A stretch of 64,000 bases of DNA from an uncultured Acidobacteriota bacterium (GTDB lineage: Bacteria > Acidobacteriota > Thermoanaerobaculia > UBA5066). Made by a program: the position numbers and the translations under genes. The stretch is from assembly GCA_903845115.1 (NCBI GenBank), contig CAIMWE010000050.1, positions 1 through 64,000 of the forward strand, written 5' to 3'. This document shows positions 33,414-41,951 of this stretch, one piece after another; positions within the stretch are counted from its first letter, which is position 1; every line of letters begins with the position of its first letter. A model generated the notes under the pieces. It saw only the letters and a program-made list of their open reading frames with translations, was not told where the DNA came from and made no database searches.

Positions 33414-33920
33414 ATGATCGACTGGCCAGACCTGCGGGAGATTCTCAGGGGCATTCCATGGGCCATCGTCGGAGGGGTCGCGACCCGTGCGTACATGCCG
33501 GAGCGGATGACGCAGGATCTGGACATCCTCGTCGCGGCCATCGACGGCACGGAGACGAGACGACGGCTTGAAACGGCCAGATACGATGTCGCTGGCCCGC
33601 TCTCGATTCCTGGTGTCGTCATGCGGTCTCCGGCCGGAATCGAGATCGATCTCCTCTTCGGGGAGGCTCCATGGGTGAACGAAGCCCTCGCGGAACCGGT
33701 GCAGGACGCCGCCGGCTACCCGGTCATCGGTCTCCCCTACCTTGTCTTGATGAAGCTCCAGGCGACCCGGGACCAGGACTGGACCGACATCACGCGGATG
33801 CTGGGCGGAGCCACGGAAGACCAGCTCGTGACCGTTCGCGCGATCGTCGGGCGGTTCAGCCCAGCCGACCTCGAGGATCTGGAGACGATGATCTACCTGG
33901 GCAAACGAGAGTATTCCTGA
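33414..33920 (+). CDS. nucleotidyltransferase-fold protein
   Basis: A 168-residue protein of the minimal nucleotidyltransferase superfamily. WAIVGGVATRAYMPERMTQD followed by LDILV gives the GG and paired-Asp metal site. GIEIDLLFGEAPW supplies the third acidic residue and GLPYLVLMKLQATRDQDWTD is a common C-terminal block. AGGAGG six bases before the ATG at 33414 fixes the start, although the frame is open back to an ATG at 33252. No partner gene is visible beside it, so it may be an orphan of a toxin-antitoxin or resistance module. Confidence 0.7.
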   Translation: MIDWPDLREILRGIPWAIVGGVATRAYMPERMTQDLDILVAAIDGTETRRRLETARYDVAGPLSIPGVVMRSPAGIEIDLLFGEAPWVNEALAEPVQDAAGYPVIGLPYLVLMKLQATRDQDWTDITRMLGGATEDQLVTVRAIVGRFSPADLEDLETMIYLGKREYS

Positions 33921-34036
33921 GAAGTTGACCCGGGCCCCTGTCGAGAAGCCGCAACGCACTGGAAGGATTCGCGCCGCCGCAGTCCATGCCTCCGGCACGC
34001 GCGCCCTCCGCTTACTCGGACAGGCCCCCAGCTGAC

Positions 34037-34651
34037 CTATTGGTGCAGGAGCGTCCTCGGGTCGTTCGTGACGTTGTCGATGACGGAGGCGTACGCCGCG
34101 AAGGCGCCGCTCGCACCCGGCGCCCGGGCGCTCGAAGCGAGAAGCAAGCTGGTCCCGATCGGAAGAGTCGGCTGCCAGACGCCCTTTCCACAGAGTCCGG
34201 CGTGGAGAGTCGTCGTCCCGGAAGGGTCGAGCGCGAGGGAAAGGACCCGAAACGAAGGCATGCCAGCATGAATTGGCGTCCACGTGCCGCCCGCGTCGGT
34301 GGACCTGAAGATTCCGCCGGGGTCCATCCCGGCATAGAGGGTGGAGGGGGTCGAGGGGTCGATCGCCAGGGCGAAAGCCTGTCCACCGAAAACGGACGCC
34401 CAACCGCCGCCTCTGTCCGTTGACTTGAAGATCCCGCTGTCGAACTCCGCCGCGTACAGGACCGAGGGCGCCACCTGGTCGATGACGAGGGCGTTCACGT
34501 CGCCGCCCAGAGTCCGCCGCTCGTCCTGACGCCCTGGCCGCCGCGCGCCGTGCCAGGAAAGACGACGAAAACCGCGAGACAAGCCAGTCGAAGCCGCGCT
34601 CCCCGGTTCCTGCGCCGGACCTGTACCCATCGCGTCGCTCCACCTCCGCAA
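34037..34651 (-). pseudogene. frameshifted, truncated BNR/Ycf48-like exported protein
   Basis: The frame from about residue 50 encodes BNR-type beta-propeller repeats (DSGIFKSTDRGGGWASVF; GGIFRSTDAGGTWTPIHAG), ending at DPRTLLHQ. The start of this frame has no signal peptide, but a different frame across 34520-34630 encodes a strong one (RLRLACLAVFVVFPGTARGG). The two parts must be joined by indels near 34505-34520 and again near the start. Only about two repeats remain, where whole propellers need six or more. Probably a decayed gene; an assembly error is the alternative. Confidence 0.6.
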
Positions 34652-34842
34652 TCAGCGAATGCGGATCAGAACACAAGTTCATGCCTTCTTCGAAGGGGTG
34701 GCTCTGCCCATCGGAGGGACGACCACGAGGGAGGCTCCCGGCGAGACCGATTCCATCTCGAGGCGATCTACGAGGGAACGAGGGACCCCGGGCCGTCAGC
34801 CTTCCGTCATACTGCCGTTCTGGCGCCCGAAAGGAGATCCTG

Positions 34843-35202
34843 ATGCTCCGCGGTCTTGCCGTCTTGCTCGTGTTTCAGCTTGCAGGCGAGGTGCTGACCC
34901 ACCTCTTCGCCCTACCATTGCCGGGCCCGGTGGTCGGCATGGTGCTCCTGCTTCTCGCCCTGGAACTCCGCCTTCCCGGCCGGGACGGTCTGCACGCGGC
35001 CTCGGGCGGGCTGCTGGCCTTCCTGTCGCTGCTGTTCGTGCCGGCGGGAGTGGGCATTGTGCGGCACGCGCCGCGCCTCGTCGCCGAATCGCTCGCCCTG
35101 ATGGCCTCGCTCGTCCTCAGCACGGCCGCGACCCTGGCCGTCACCGGCTGGATCGCGGCCAGGCTGCTGCGCCGTTCGTCGGCCCCCGGGGGACGAGCAT
35201 GA
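34843..35202 (+). CDS. lrgA: LrgA/CidA-family holin-like protein
   Basis: A 119-residue membrane protein with four hydrophobic segments. LAGEVLTHLFALPLPGPVVGMVLLLLALEL is split here as LPLPGPVVGMVLLL, the family signature. LrgA/CidA proteins affect murein hydrolase activity, autolysis and metabolite (pyruvate) transport. AAGGAG lies eight bases before the ATG. Overlaps lrgB by ATGA. Confidence 0.88.
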   Translation: MLRGLAVLLVFQLAGEVLTHLFALPLPGPVVGMVLLLLALELRLPGRDGLHAASGGLLAFLSLLFVPAGVGIVRHAPRLVAESLALMASLVLSTAATLAVTGWIAARLLRRSSAPGGRA

Positions 35203-35921
35203 CGTCCCGCTTCGTGGAGACCTGGGTCTACCTGGCCCGGAGCCCTCTCCTCTGGCTCGCGCTGACGGTTTCCGTCTATGCCGCGGCCGAGGCCCTCTAC
35301 CGGCGGCTCGGGCGTCACCCGCTCGTCCACCCGGTGCTGACCTCGGTCATCGTGCTGGCTACCGTCCTCACGGCCAGCGGCACTCCCTATTCCAGCTACT
35401 TCGAGGGCGCGCAGTTCGTCCACTTCCTGCTGGGACCGGCCATCGTGGCCCTGGCGGTTCCCCTCCACCGAGAGCTGCACCGGGAGCAGGCCATGGCCGT
35501 CCCCCTCACCGTGGCCCTGCTAGCCGGTTCGGTGACCGCGATCGTCACGGCCGTCGCCACCGCACGGTTCGCCGGGGCCTCCCGCGAGACGCTGCTCTCT
35601 CTCGCGCCCAAGTCGGCCACGGCGCCGGTGGCCATGGGAATCGCCGAGCGCCTGGGCGGACTCCCCTCGCTCACGGCGTCGCTCGTCGTCATCACCGGCG
35701 TGCTGGGCGCGGTGATCGGCCCGGCTCTCCTCCGGCGTCTCAGGATCTCCGACCCCGCGGCGGCCGGGTTCGCGCTCGGCGTGGCCTCGCACGGGCTCGG
35801 CACGGCCCGGGCTTTCGAGCTGGGGGAGACCGCCGGCGCGTTCGCCGGCCTCGGCATGGGGCTGAATGCGGTGGCCACCGCCCTGCTCGTGCCGGCGTTG
35901 ATGCGCCTGCTCCTGTCGTAG
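35199..35921 (+). CDS. lrgB: LrgB/CidB-family membrane protein
   Basis: A 240-residue multi-pass protein partnering LrgA. YFEGAQFVHFLLGPAIVALAVPL near residue 67-89, LAPKSATAPVAMGIAERLGG and GFALGVASHGLGTARAFELG are LrgB hallmarks. Appears complete, with about seven membrane helices. Confidence 0.9.
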   Translation: MTSRFVETWVYLARSPLLWLALTVSVYAAAEALYRRLGRHPLVHPVLTSVIVLATVLTASGTPYSSYFEGAQFVHFLLGPAIVALAVPLHRELHREQAMAVPLTVALLAGSVTAIVTAVATARFAGASRETLLSLAPKSATAPVAMGIAERLGGLPSLTASLVVITGVLGAVIGPALLRRLRISDPAAAGFALGVASHGLGTARAFELGETAGAFAGLGMGLNAVATALLVPALMRLLLS

Positions 35922-35972
35922 ACCCGTGAGGCGGGCTCCAAGCGGAGGAGGAAAGAGGAGCAGGGCTGCCTT

Positions 35973-36167
35973 TTGCTCGAATTCCTGATAAATACACAAA
36001 AGGCAGACCTGCTGAAGATCGCGGACTCCATGGTGCAGAGGGGGGAGAACCCGGACCGGGCCCTCCGGATCTACGACTAGCTCCTCCAGCGAGCGCCCGC
36101 CTCCCCCTTCACCGACCACGTTCGGACCCAGGTGGACGTCGCCCGAAGGAGGAGTGCCCGCACCTGA
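35973..36167 (+). pseudogene. remnant of a TPR-like protein C-terminus
   Basis: An open stretch from a TTG reads LLEFLINTQKADLLKIADSM then ALRIYD, hits TAG at 36078-36080, and continues in the same frame as LLQRAPASPFTDHVRTQVDV to a TGA at 36165-36167. The sense of the sequence on both sides of the amber codon suggests one tetratricopeptide-like C-terminus interrupted by a nonsense mutation. The upstream part of the gene is missing. Lies between lrgB and the metA homologue. Confidence 0.4.
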
Positions 36168-36300
36168 CGCCCGTCGCGACCACAGGCCGCATTGCCTTCG
36201 TGGACTTCCCGAGAATCAGGATTTCTAGCCCTCCCCCCCGGCCGTGCGACGATGGCTCCGGCGCCTCGACGCGAGCCACAGGAAGGGAAGGACACCGCTG

Positions 36301-37239
36301 ATGCCCATCAAGATCCCGGATCTCTTGCCGGCCAAGCAGGTTCTCAAGAGCGAGAACATCTTCGTGATGGACGAAGAGCGAGCGCTGCATCAGGACATCC
36401 GGCCGCTGCAGATCGCGCTCCTCAACCTCATGCCGACCAAGATCGCGACCGAAACCCAGCTCCTGCGCCTCTTGGGCAATACGCCGCTGCAGGTGGAGGT
36501 CACGCTCGTGCGCACGACCTCGCATCAGAGCCGGAACACGCCCGAGGAGCATCTCCTGGCGTTCTACCAGACGTTCGAGCAGATCCGGTTCCGGCGGTTC
36601 GACGCCCTCATCATCACGGGCGCGCCGGTGGAGCGCCTGCCGTTCACCGAGGTGGACTACTGGGACGAGCTCAGGACGATCATGGACTGGGGGTTCCGCA
36701 ACGTCTTCTCCCTCTTCTACATCTGCTGGGGGGCTCAGGCCGCTCTCTACCACCAGTTCGGCATCCCCAAGTACCCGCTGCCGGCCAAGCAGTTCGGCGT
36801 GTTCCCGCATCGCGTGGTCGAGCGGCAGGTCAAGCTCATGCGCGGCTTCGACGATGTCTTCTACGCGCCGCATTCGCGACACACCGAGGTGAGGCGATCC
36901 GACATCGAACGGGTCCCCGAGCTGGACATCGTGGCCGAATCGGACGAGGCCGGGGTGTACATCGTGGCGACCCGCGACGGCCGGCAGGTGTTCGTCACGG
37001 GACACTCGGAATACGACCCCGGGACGCTCAAGAGCGAGTACGACCGGGACGTCGCCGCCGGGCTGCCAATCGAGGTGCCCGCCAACTACTATCCGGGCGA
37101 CGACCCCCGCCAGCCGCCGACGGTGCGCTGGCGGAGCCACGCGCACTTGCTGTTCGCGAACTGGATCAACTACTACGTCTACCAGGAAACACCTTACGAC
37201 CTGAACCAGTTCAAGCAGTTCTCACCGATCGGTCTGTAA
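36301..37239 (+). CDS. metA: MetA-family homoserine O-acyltransferase, predicted acetyl-CoA specific
   Basis: A 312-residue enzyme that activates homoserine in methionine synthesis. The nucleophile is Cys142 in [11 protein letters not shown]; His in VTGHSEYD and Glu nearby complete the triad. [18 protein letters not shown] is a family block. Residue 111 is Glu ([11 protein letters not shown]). In characterised MetA enzymes Glu111 goes with acetyl-CoA and Gly111 (as in E. coli ITGAPLG-type) with succinyl-CoA, so this is probably a homoserine O-acetyltransferase despite the name. ATG 36301 is preferred over one at 36244 from the family N-terminus MPIKIPD. No SAM or T-box leader recognised. Confidence 0.92.
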   Translation: MPIKIPDLLPAKQVLKSENIFVMDEERALHQDIRPLQIALLNLMPTKIATETQLLRLLGNTPLQVEVTLVRTTSHQSRNTPEEHLLAFYQTFEQIRFRRFDALIITGAPVERLPFTEVDYWDELRTIMDWGFRNVFSLFYICWGAQAALYHQFGIPKYPLPAKQFGVFPHRVVERQVKLMRGFDDVFYAPHSRHTEVRRSDIERVPELDIVAESDEAGVYIVATRDGRQVFVTGHSEYDPGTLKSEYDRDVAAGLPIEVPANYYPGDDPRQPPTVRWRSHAHLLFANWINYYVYQETPYDLNQFKQFSPIGL

Positions 37240-37241
37240 CC

Positions 37242-37265
37242 GGGGCCGGTGGTACTTCCGGCCCC
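37242..37265. terminator. GC hairpin between convergent metA and aldehyde dehydrogenase
   Basis: GGGGCCGG (37242-37249) pairs with CCGGCCCC (37258-37265) over an eight-base loop, three bases after the metA stop and in the gap between convergent genes. It could terminate both; no U-tract. Confidence 0.5.
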
Positions 37266-37323
37266 CGGCCGGCGGTGACGGATCGGAGTCGACGGTCGTC
37301 TCTTCAGCCCGGGCTCTCCTCGC

Positions 37324-38904
37324 TCAGCGGGTCATCGTCCCGTCCCAGGTGCTGATCTTAGCGGGGATGGCCTTCCCCGTGAACCAGGTCGAGGTGACGT
37401 TCTTGCTCTCGGTGAAGAAGATGAAGCCGTCCCGGCCCATGCAGTGGAGGTCTCCGAAGAACGACTGCTTGTGGCCAGTGAAGCCGAAGACGCCGAGCGG
37501 GACCGGGATGCCGACGTTGATGCCGACCATCCCGCCGTCCGTCTCCTTGGCGAACCGCCGGGCGTAGTGCCCGCTCTCGGTGAAGATCACCGAGCCGTTC
37601 GCGAAGCGGCTGGCGTTCATGATCGCGATCCCCTGCTCGTAGTTCTCGACCCTCTTGATGCAGAGGACCGGCCCGAAGACCTCCTCGCGGCCGATCTCCA
37701 TCTCCTCGGTCACGTGGTCGAAGATCGTCGGCCCGAGGTAGAACCCCTTCTCGAAGCCCTTCGGCCCCTTCCCGCCGCGGCCGTCCAGGATCAGCTTCGC
37801 CCCTTCCTTGATCCCCTTCTCGATCCAGCCGAGGACGAAGTCCCGGTGCCCGGCGTTGACGAGCGGGCCGAGCTCCGTCGACTTCTCGTAGGCCGGCCCG
37901 AGCTTCAGCGCAGCCGCCAGCTCCTTCACGCGCGCGACGAGCTGGTCGGCCACCGCGTTCTCCACGACCACGACCGGGAGGGCCATGCAGCGCTCGCCGG
38001 CGCAGCCGCAGAAGCTGTTGATGATGCTCTGGGCGGTCCTCTCGAGGACGGCGTCGCGCAGGACGAGGGCGTGGTTCTTGGCTTCCGTCAGCGCCTGGAC
38101 GCGCTTTCCGTTCGCCGCCGCCGTGGAGTAGATGTGGAGGCCGACGCTCGTGGAGCCGACGAAGCTGACCCCCTTGATCTCCGGGTGCCTCAGGAGGATC
38201 TCCGCCTCGTTCCGGCTCGTCGTGACGATGGTGAGGACCCCCGGGGGGAGCCCCGCCTCGTACCAGAGCTCGGTGATCCGCATCGCCGACTGCGGGGCGA
38301 AGCTCGCCGCCTTCAGGACCATCGTGTTGCCGGTGACGATGCAGATCGGCGCCATCCACCCCTGCGGGATCATCGCCGGGAAGTTCCACGGGGCGATCCC
38401 GGCGAAGACCCCCATCGGCTCGTTGTAGCGGACGGTGTCGTAGCCGGGCGAGACGTCCATCAGCGACTCGCCCTTCATCAGGTGCGGCGCGCCGCAGGCG
38501 AACTCGACGACCTCGATCACCTTGAGGACGTCCCCCTGGGCCTCGTCCCACTTCTTGCCGTTCTCCCGGGCCAGGAGCTCGGTCAGCTCGTCGAGGTGCT
38601 CGTCGAGGAGCACCTTGAGCCGGAAGAGCACCTGGACCCTCTTCGTCACCGGCGTGTCGCGCCAGGCGGGGTAGGCCTTCGCGGCGGCCGCGACGGCCTC
38701 CTCCACCTCGGCGGCCGTGCAGCAGGGGGCCTGGGCGATGACCGCCCCTGTCGAGGGGTCGTAGCACGGCATGTACTTGGCCGTCTTCGACTCCTTCCAC
38801 TCGCCGCCGGCGTAGTAGAGGAGCTTTTTCGGGGCTTCGCCGTTCAGGGGGTCGGCCTTCGCGCCGGCCTCGATCTCGTAGTACCTCTTCGGGTTCTCGG
38901 GCAT
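37324..38904 (-). CDS. CoA-acylating aldehyde dehydrogenase, MmsA family
   Basis: A 526-residue aldehyde dehydrogenase resembling methylmalonate-semialdehyde dehydrogenase, which oxidises an aldehyde to the acyl-CoA with NAD. GIAPWNFPAMIPQGWM, LTEAKNHALVL and FCGCAGERCMAL with the catalytic cysteine are MmsA blocks; EEVFGPVL is the C-terminal signature. About 20 N-terminal residues precede the family start. It is the last gene of the flavoprotein operon, 26 bases from the flavoprotein gene, so the aldehyde is probably formed by that complex. True substrate unknown. Confidence 0.85.
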   Translation of the reverse strand: MPENPKRYYEIEAGAKADPLNGEAPKKLLYYAGGEWKESKTAKYMPCYDPSTGAVIAQAPCCTAAEVEEAVAAAAKAYPAWRDTPVTKRVQVLFRLKVLLDEHLDELTELLARENGKKWDEAQGDVLKVIEVVEFACGAPHLMKGESLMDVSPGYDTVRYNEPMGVFAGIAPWNFPAMIPQGWMAPICIVTGNTMVLKAASFAPQSAMRITELWYEAGLPPGVLTIVTTSRNEAEILLRHPEIKGVSFVGSTSVGLHIYSTAAANGKRVQALTEAKNHALVLRDAVLERTAQSIINSFCGCAGERCMALPVVVVENAVADQLVARVKELAAALKLGPAYEKSTELGPLVNAGHRDFVLGWIEKGIKEGAKLILDGRGGKGPKGFEKGFYLGPTIFDHVTEEMEIGREEVFGPVLCIKRVENYEQGIAIMNASRFANGSVIFTESGHYARRFAKETDGGMVGINVGIPVPLGVFGFTGHKQSFFGDLHCMGRDGFIFFTESKNVTSTWFTGKAIPAKISTWDGTMTR

Positions 38905-38930
38905 GGCCTTCGTTCTCCTGCCGCGCCCGG

Positions 38931-40637
38931 TCAGCGGGCGGCGGCGCTCTTGCCGGGTTTCCCGGCCTCTGCGGTCACGATGGGCTTCTCTTTTCCCCAG
39001 CCCTCCGGGATCCACGGGTAGTTTCGGTCGCCCAGGCCGTTCGGGTCCAGGGCTTCTTTGATCTTGCGCTGGAAATTGAGGACGAACTGCTGCGGCATCT
39101 TTGCCAGGTCGTTCCAGATCCGCTCGTCCGTCCAGCCGATCTGCAGGTAGAGGTACTCCTTCCCGAGCGGGATCCCGTTCTTCTTGCAGTCCTCGATGGC
39201 GTCCTCCATGTGCTTGATGCAGGCCCTCACGGAGTCGTCGTCGTTCGGGTCGTACGAGACGAACTGCTCGAGGGCGAAGAAGCCACCGCCGCCCAGCGTG
39301 CTGCCGCACCCCATCATGGCATCGCCGCCGCACTCCACCAGGAGCCCGCTCTTCTGGTCGCGCTCGAAGCCGTCGATGGCGGTCTTGACGTAGCCCTTCA
39401 CGAAGTCGGGCGTCCCGGGCTGCATCCAGCTCCCCATGTAGCCCCCCACCCAGATGAAGTTGCAGTGCTTGTGCCCCATCCGCTGGAGGTACATGTTGGT
39501 GAACTCGGCGAAGTCCTGCTCGCAGAACCGCTCCACCTTGAAGCAGCCGGTCCGCCGGATGATCTCGTCCAGGATCCTGTCCTGCAGCTCGATGTCCGCC
39601 GTCGACCGCCCCTGCAGGATGATCTGGAACGAGACCCTCGCCTCGTCGCTGATCTTCCCCACCTCCGGGTCCTTCGACCGCGTCTCGACGTCGTTCATCG
39701 TCCCCTTCGGGTCGAGGTACGTGAGCCAGAGGGCGGCGGCGAGGTCGGCCCCCGCCAGGTTGAACTGGCGGTGGAAGATGTAGCCGATCGCGTTGTCGTA
39801 GATCTCGTAGTAGATGTTCGCCAGGGCCTCGAACGAGGGGGTCCCCACCGTGTAGACCCGGAAGCTCTCCGGGATCGGCAGGCGGTAGGCCGGCGGCTTC
39901 CCCTTCGGCTCCAGGACCGGGGGGCCTTCCCAGGGTCCCAGCTTGACGGCGCACTTCGTGAAGACGCCCAGGCCGCCACGGGTGCCGAGCGAGCCGCGCG
40001 TGATGGCGCGCGGGCTGGGGCCGGGGCCCTCGCCGCAGAACCAGCCGCATCCGGAGCTGAGGGAGCCGGTCCGGATCACGTCGCCGGCCGGGGTGACCCA
40101 CTCCTGGCCGAGGAGGTTGTCCGAGTTGCTCCCCAGGAAGTAGCTGCTGGGGCCTCCGCCGAAGTAGGCCGAGGCACTCGCGACGATCGAGGTGGAGCAG
40201 CCGGCTCCGATGATGTTGATGTTCAGGCCGCGCTTCATCACCTCGGCCTGCAGCTGCGCGCAGATGACCCCGGTCTCGACGACCGCGACCATGTTCTTCT
40301 CGTCGATCTCGAGGATCCGGTTCATCCGCCGCATGTCGAACTGGACGGTGGGCTCGTCGTCCTTGAGCGGCGCGGCCCAGTGGTACCACCCGGTGGAGAT
40401 CGGCTTCACCTTGACGCCGTACTTGTTGCAGACCTTCGTGACTGCCGCCACCTCCTCGGTGCTCTTCGGCATCACGACCGCCCACGGGCGGGGCATGTAG
40501 TGGCTCAGGTTCGGACGGACCAGCTCCGCCAGCCACTGGAAGGCGTACGAGTCGAGGAGGGCCGGGTCGTCCGTGACGTGCTCGGGGCCGACGATGTCCT
40601 CGATGGCGCGGTAGGCGTCGCGGGAGATCTCTTTCAT
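38931..40637 (-). CDS. PCMH-type FAD-linked oxidoreductase
   Basis: A 568-residue flavoprotein of the FAD_binding_4 superfamily (4-cresol dehydrogenase/vanillyl-alcohol oxidase or GlcD-type). The N-terminal FAD domain contains VMPKSTEEVAAVTKVCNKYG and PISTGWYH, then GCGWFCGEGPGPSPRAITRG and GGLGVFTKCAVKLGPW. The C-terminal substrate cap is large. It lies one base after the Fe-S protein gene and before the aldehyde dehydrogenase. Likely oxidises an alcohol or hydroxy group and passes electrons to the Fe-S subunit. A role on a phenolic substrate is possible but not shown. Confidence 0.8.
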   Translation of the reverse strand: MKEISRDAYRAIEDIVGPEHVTDDPALLDSYAFQWLAELVRPNLSHYMPRPWAVVMPKSTEEVAAVTKVCNKYGVKVKPISTGWYHWAAPLKDDEPTVQFDMRRMNRILEIDEKNMVAVVETGVICAQLQAEVMKRGLNINIIGAGCSTSIVASASAYFGGGPSSYFLGSNSDNLLGQEWVTPAGDVIRTGSLSSGCGWFCGEGPGPSPRAITRGSLGTRGGLGVFTKCAVKLGPWEGPPVLEPKGKPPAYRLPIPESFRVYTVGTPSFEALANIYYEIYDNAIGYIFHRQFNLAGADLAAALWLTYLDPKGTMNDVETRSKDPEVGKISDEARVSFQIILQGRSTADIELQDRILDEIIRRTGCFKVERFCEQDFAEFTNMYLQRMGHKHCNFIWVGGYMGSWMQPGTPDFVKGYVKTAIDGFERDQKSGLLVECGGDAMMGCGSTLGGGGFFALEQFVSYDPNDDDSVRACIKHMEDAIEDCKKNGIPLGKEYLYLQIGWTDERIWNDLAKMPQQFVLNFQRKIKEALDPNGLGDRNYPWIPEGWGKEKPIVTAEAGKPGKSAAAR

Positions 40638-40638
40638 C

Positions 40639-41931
40639 TCAGGCCTCCTGCTCGATCCCGAGGGCGCGTCCGACGAGGGAGATGACGTCCAGCACCTTCA
40701 TCGGTTCCGCGCCCCCCTCTACGGCGTCGCTGAAGTTTCGCTCGCACCAGGGGCAGGCGCTGACGATCGCCTCGGCCCCGGTCCCCGCCGCCTCCTCCAT
40801 CCGCTCGTTCGCGGTGGCGCGGGAGAAGTCGGGGTAGGCCTCCCGCGAGCCGCCCCCCGCCCCGCAGCACCAGGCCGCCTCCCTGTTCCTCTCCATCTCG
40901 ACGAGCCGGATCCCGGGGATCGCCTTCAGGACGTCGCGGGGGGGCTCGTAGACGCCGAACGCTCCGCTGTAGCGGGGCCGCGGCGGGTCGTAGGCGACCG
41001 CCTGCCCGAAGATCTTCTTCTCCACTCCGTCCCACGGCACGTGGTCCTCGCCCTGGCGCCCGAGGTGGCACGGATCGTGGTACGTCACGGTCATCGGGAC
41101 GGCCTTCGTGAAGCGGAGCTTTCCCTCCTTCACCAGGCGGTCGACGAACTGGACCATGTGGACGACCTCGACAGCCGACCCCGCCTCGGCGGCGTAGAGC
41201 CGCTTGAAGGTGTGGAAGCACTCCGCGCAAGGGGTCACGACGGTCTTCACCCCGGCGGCCTTCCAGGTCCGGAGGTTGTGGTCGGCGGAGTGCATCAAGT
41301 CTATTTTGTAGCCCATCCCGTAGGCGCGGCCGCCGCAGCAGTGCTCCGCCTCGCCCAGGATCCCGACGTCGACGCCCGCCTCCTGGAGGATCCTCACGGA
41401 GAGCCGGGCCACGTGGGAGAGGTCGCCATCGAAGGAGTAGCGGCACCCCGCGTGGAAGACCACCTCGGCCTTCTCCTTCGTCAGGTCCTTGACCTTCAGC
41501 TTCTTCGCCCAGTCGCCCCGTTCGTCCGCCGGCTTCTGGAGCATGTTGAACTCGGTCCGGAGGCTCTCCAGGACCGGCTCGAGCTGCGGAAGGGTGTGCC
41601 CCTTCTCGACCAGGTGGAAGCGGAGCTCCCGCATGGCGGCGAGCGGCTCCATGTCGTAGCGGCACATCTTGCAGCTGACGTCGCACTGCCCGCACAGCGT
41701 GCACTTGAAGACCGAATCCTTCACCTTCTCGGTCACGGTGGAGCGGCCGTCCATGAGGGAGAGGGCCGTCACCAGGCGCCCCCCGGCGGTATACGCGTGA
41801 AACTGACCCGCTTCGATCGACGGGCAGCCCTTCGCGAACCGCTCGCTCTTGACGAGGTCGAAGGGGATCCAGCGGCAGTAGGTGCAGCGCGTGCACCTCA
41901 TCGCGTCGGCGCGGAAATCTTCGAGAGCCAT
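40639..41931 (-). CDS. Fe-S electron-transfer protein with two CCG domains
   Basis: A 430-residue protein like GlcF or HdrD. The N-terminus holds two ferredoxin-type clusters (MRCTRCTYCRW and FKCTLCGQCDVSCKMC). The C-terminal part has two cysteine-rich CCG domains (AEHCCGGRAYG, with TPCAECFHTF before it; AWCCGAGGG and ACPWCERNF). Such proteins carry electrons from flavoprotein dehydrogenases to the quinone pool or to other carriers. It lies between two flavoprotein genes with a 20-base and a 1-base gap, suggesting one three-subunit complex. Confidence 0.85.
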   Translation of the reverse strand: MALEDFRADAMRCTRCTYCRWIPFDLVKSERFAKGCPSIEAGQFHAYTAGGRLVTALSLMDGRSTVTEKVKDSVFKCTLCGQCDVSCKMCRYDMEPLAAMRELRFHLVEKGHTLPQLEPVLESLRTEFNMLQKPADERGDWAKKLKVKDLTKEKAEVVFHAGCRYSFDGDLSHVARLSVRILQEAGVDVGILGEAEHCCGGRAYGMGYKIDLMHSADHNLRTWKAAGVKTVVTPCAECFHTFKRLYAAEAGSAVEVVHMVQFVDRLVKEGKLRFTKAVPMTVTYHDPCHLGRQGEDHVPWDGVEKKIFGQAVAYDPPRPRYSGAFGVYEPPRDVLKAIPGIRLVEMERNREAAWCCGAGGGSREAYPDFSRATANERMEEAAGTGAEAIVSACPWCERNFSDAVEGGAEPMKVLDVISLVGRALGIEQEA

Positions 41932-41951
41932 GGCTGCCTTCCTCCCCTTCT

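Noticed and set aside
34875-36119. Minus-strand open frames opposite lrgAB
   Set aside because: They mirror lrgA and lrgB, whose membrane signatures are clear.
36301-36400. SAM riboswitch before metA
   Set aside because: No conserved SAM-riboswitch core or terminator/antiterminator pair could be found upstream of 36301.
36077-37146. Minus-strand open frames opposite metA
   Set aside because: They are mirror frames of the metA gene, which has clear catalytic residues.
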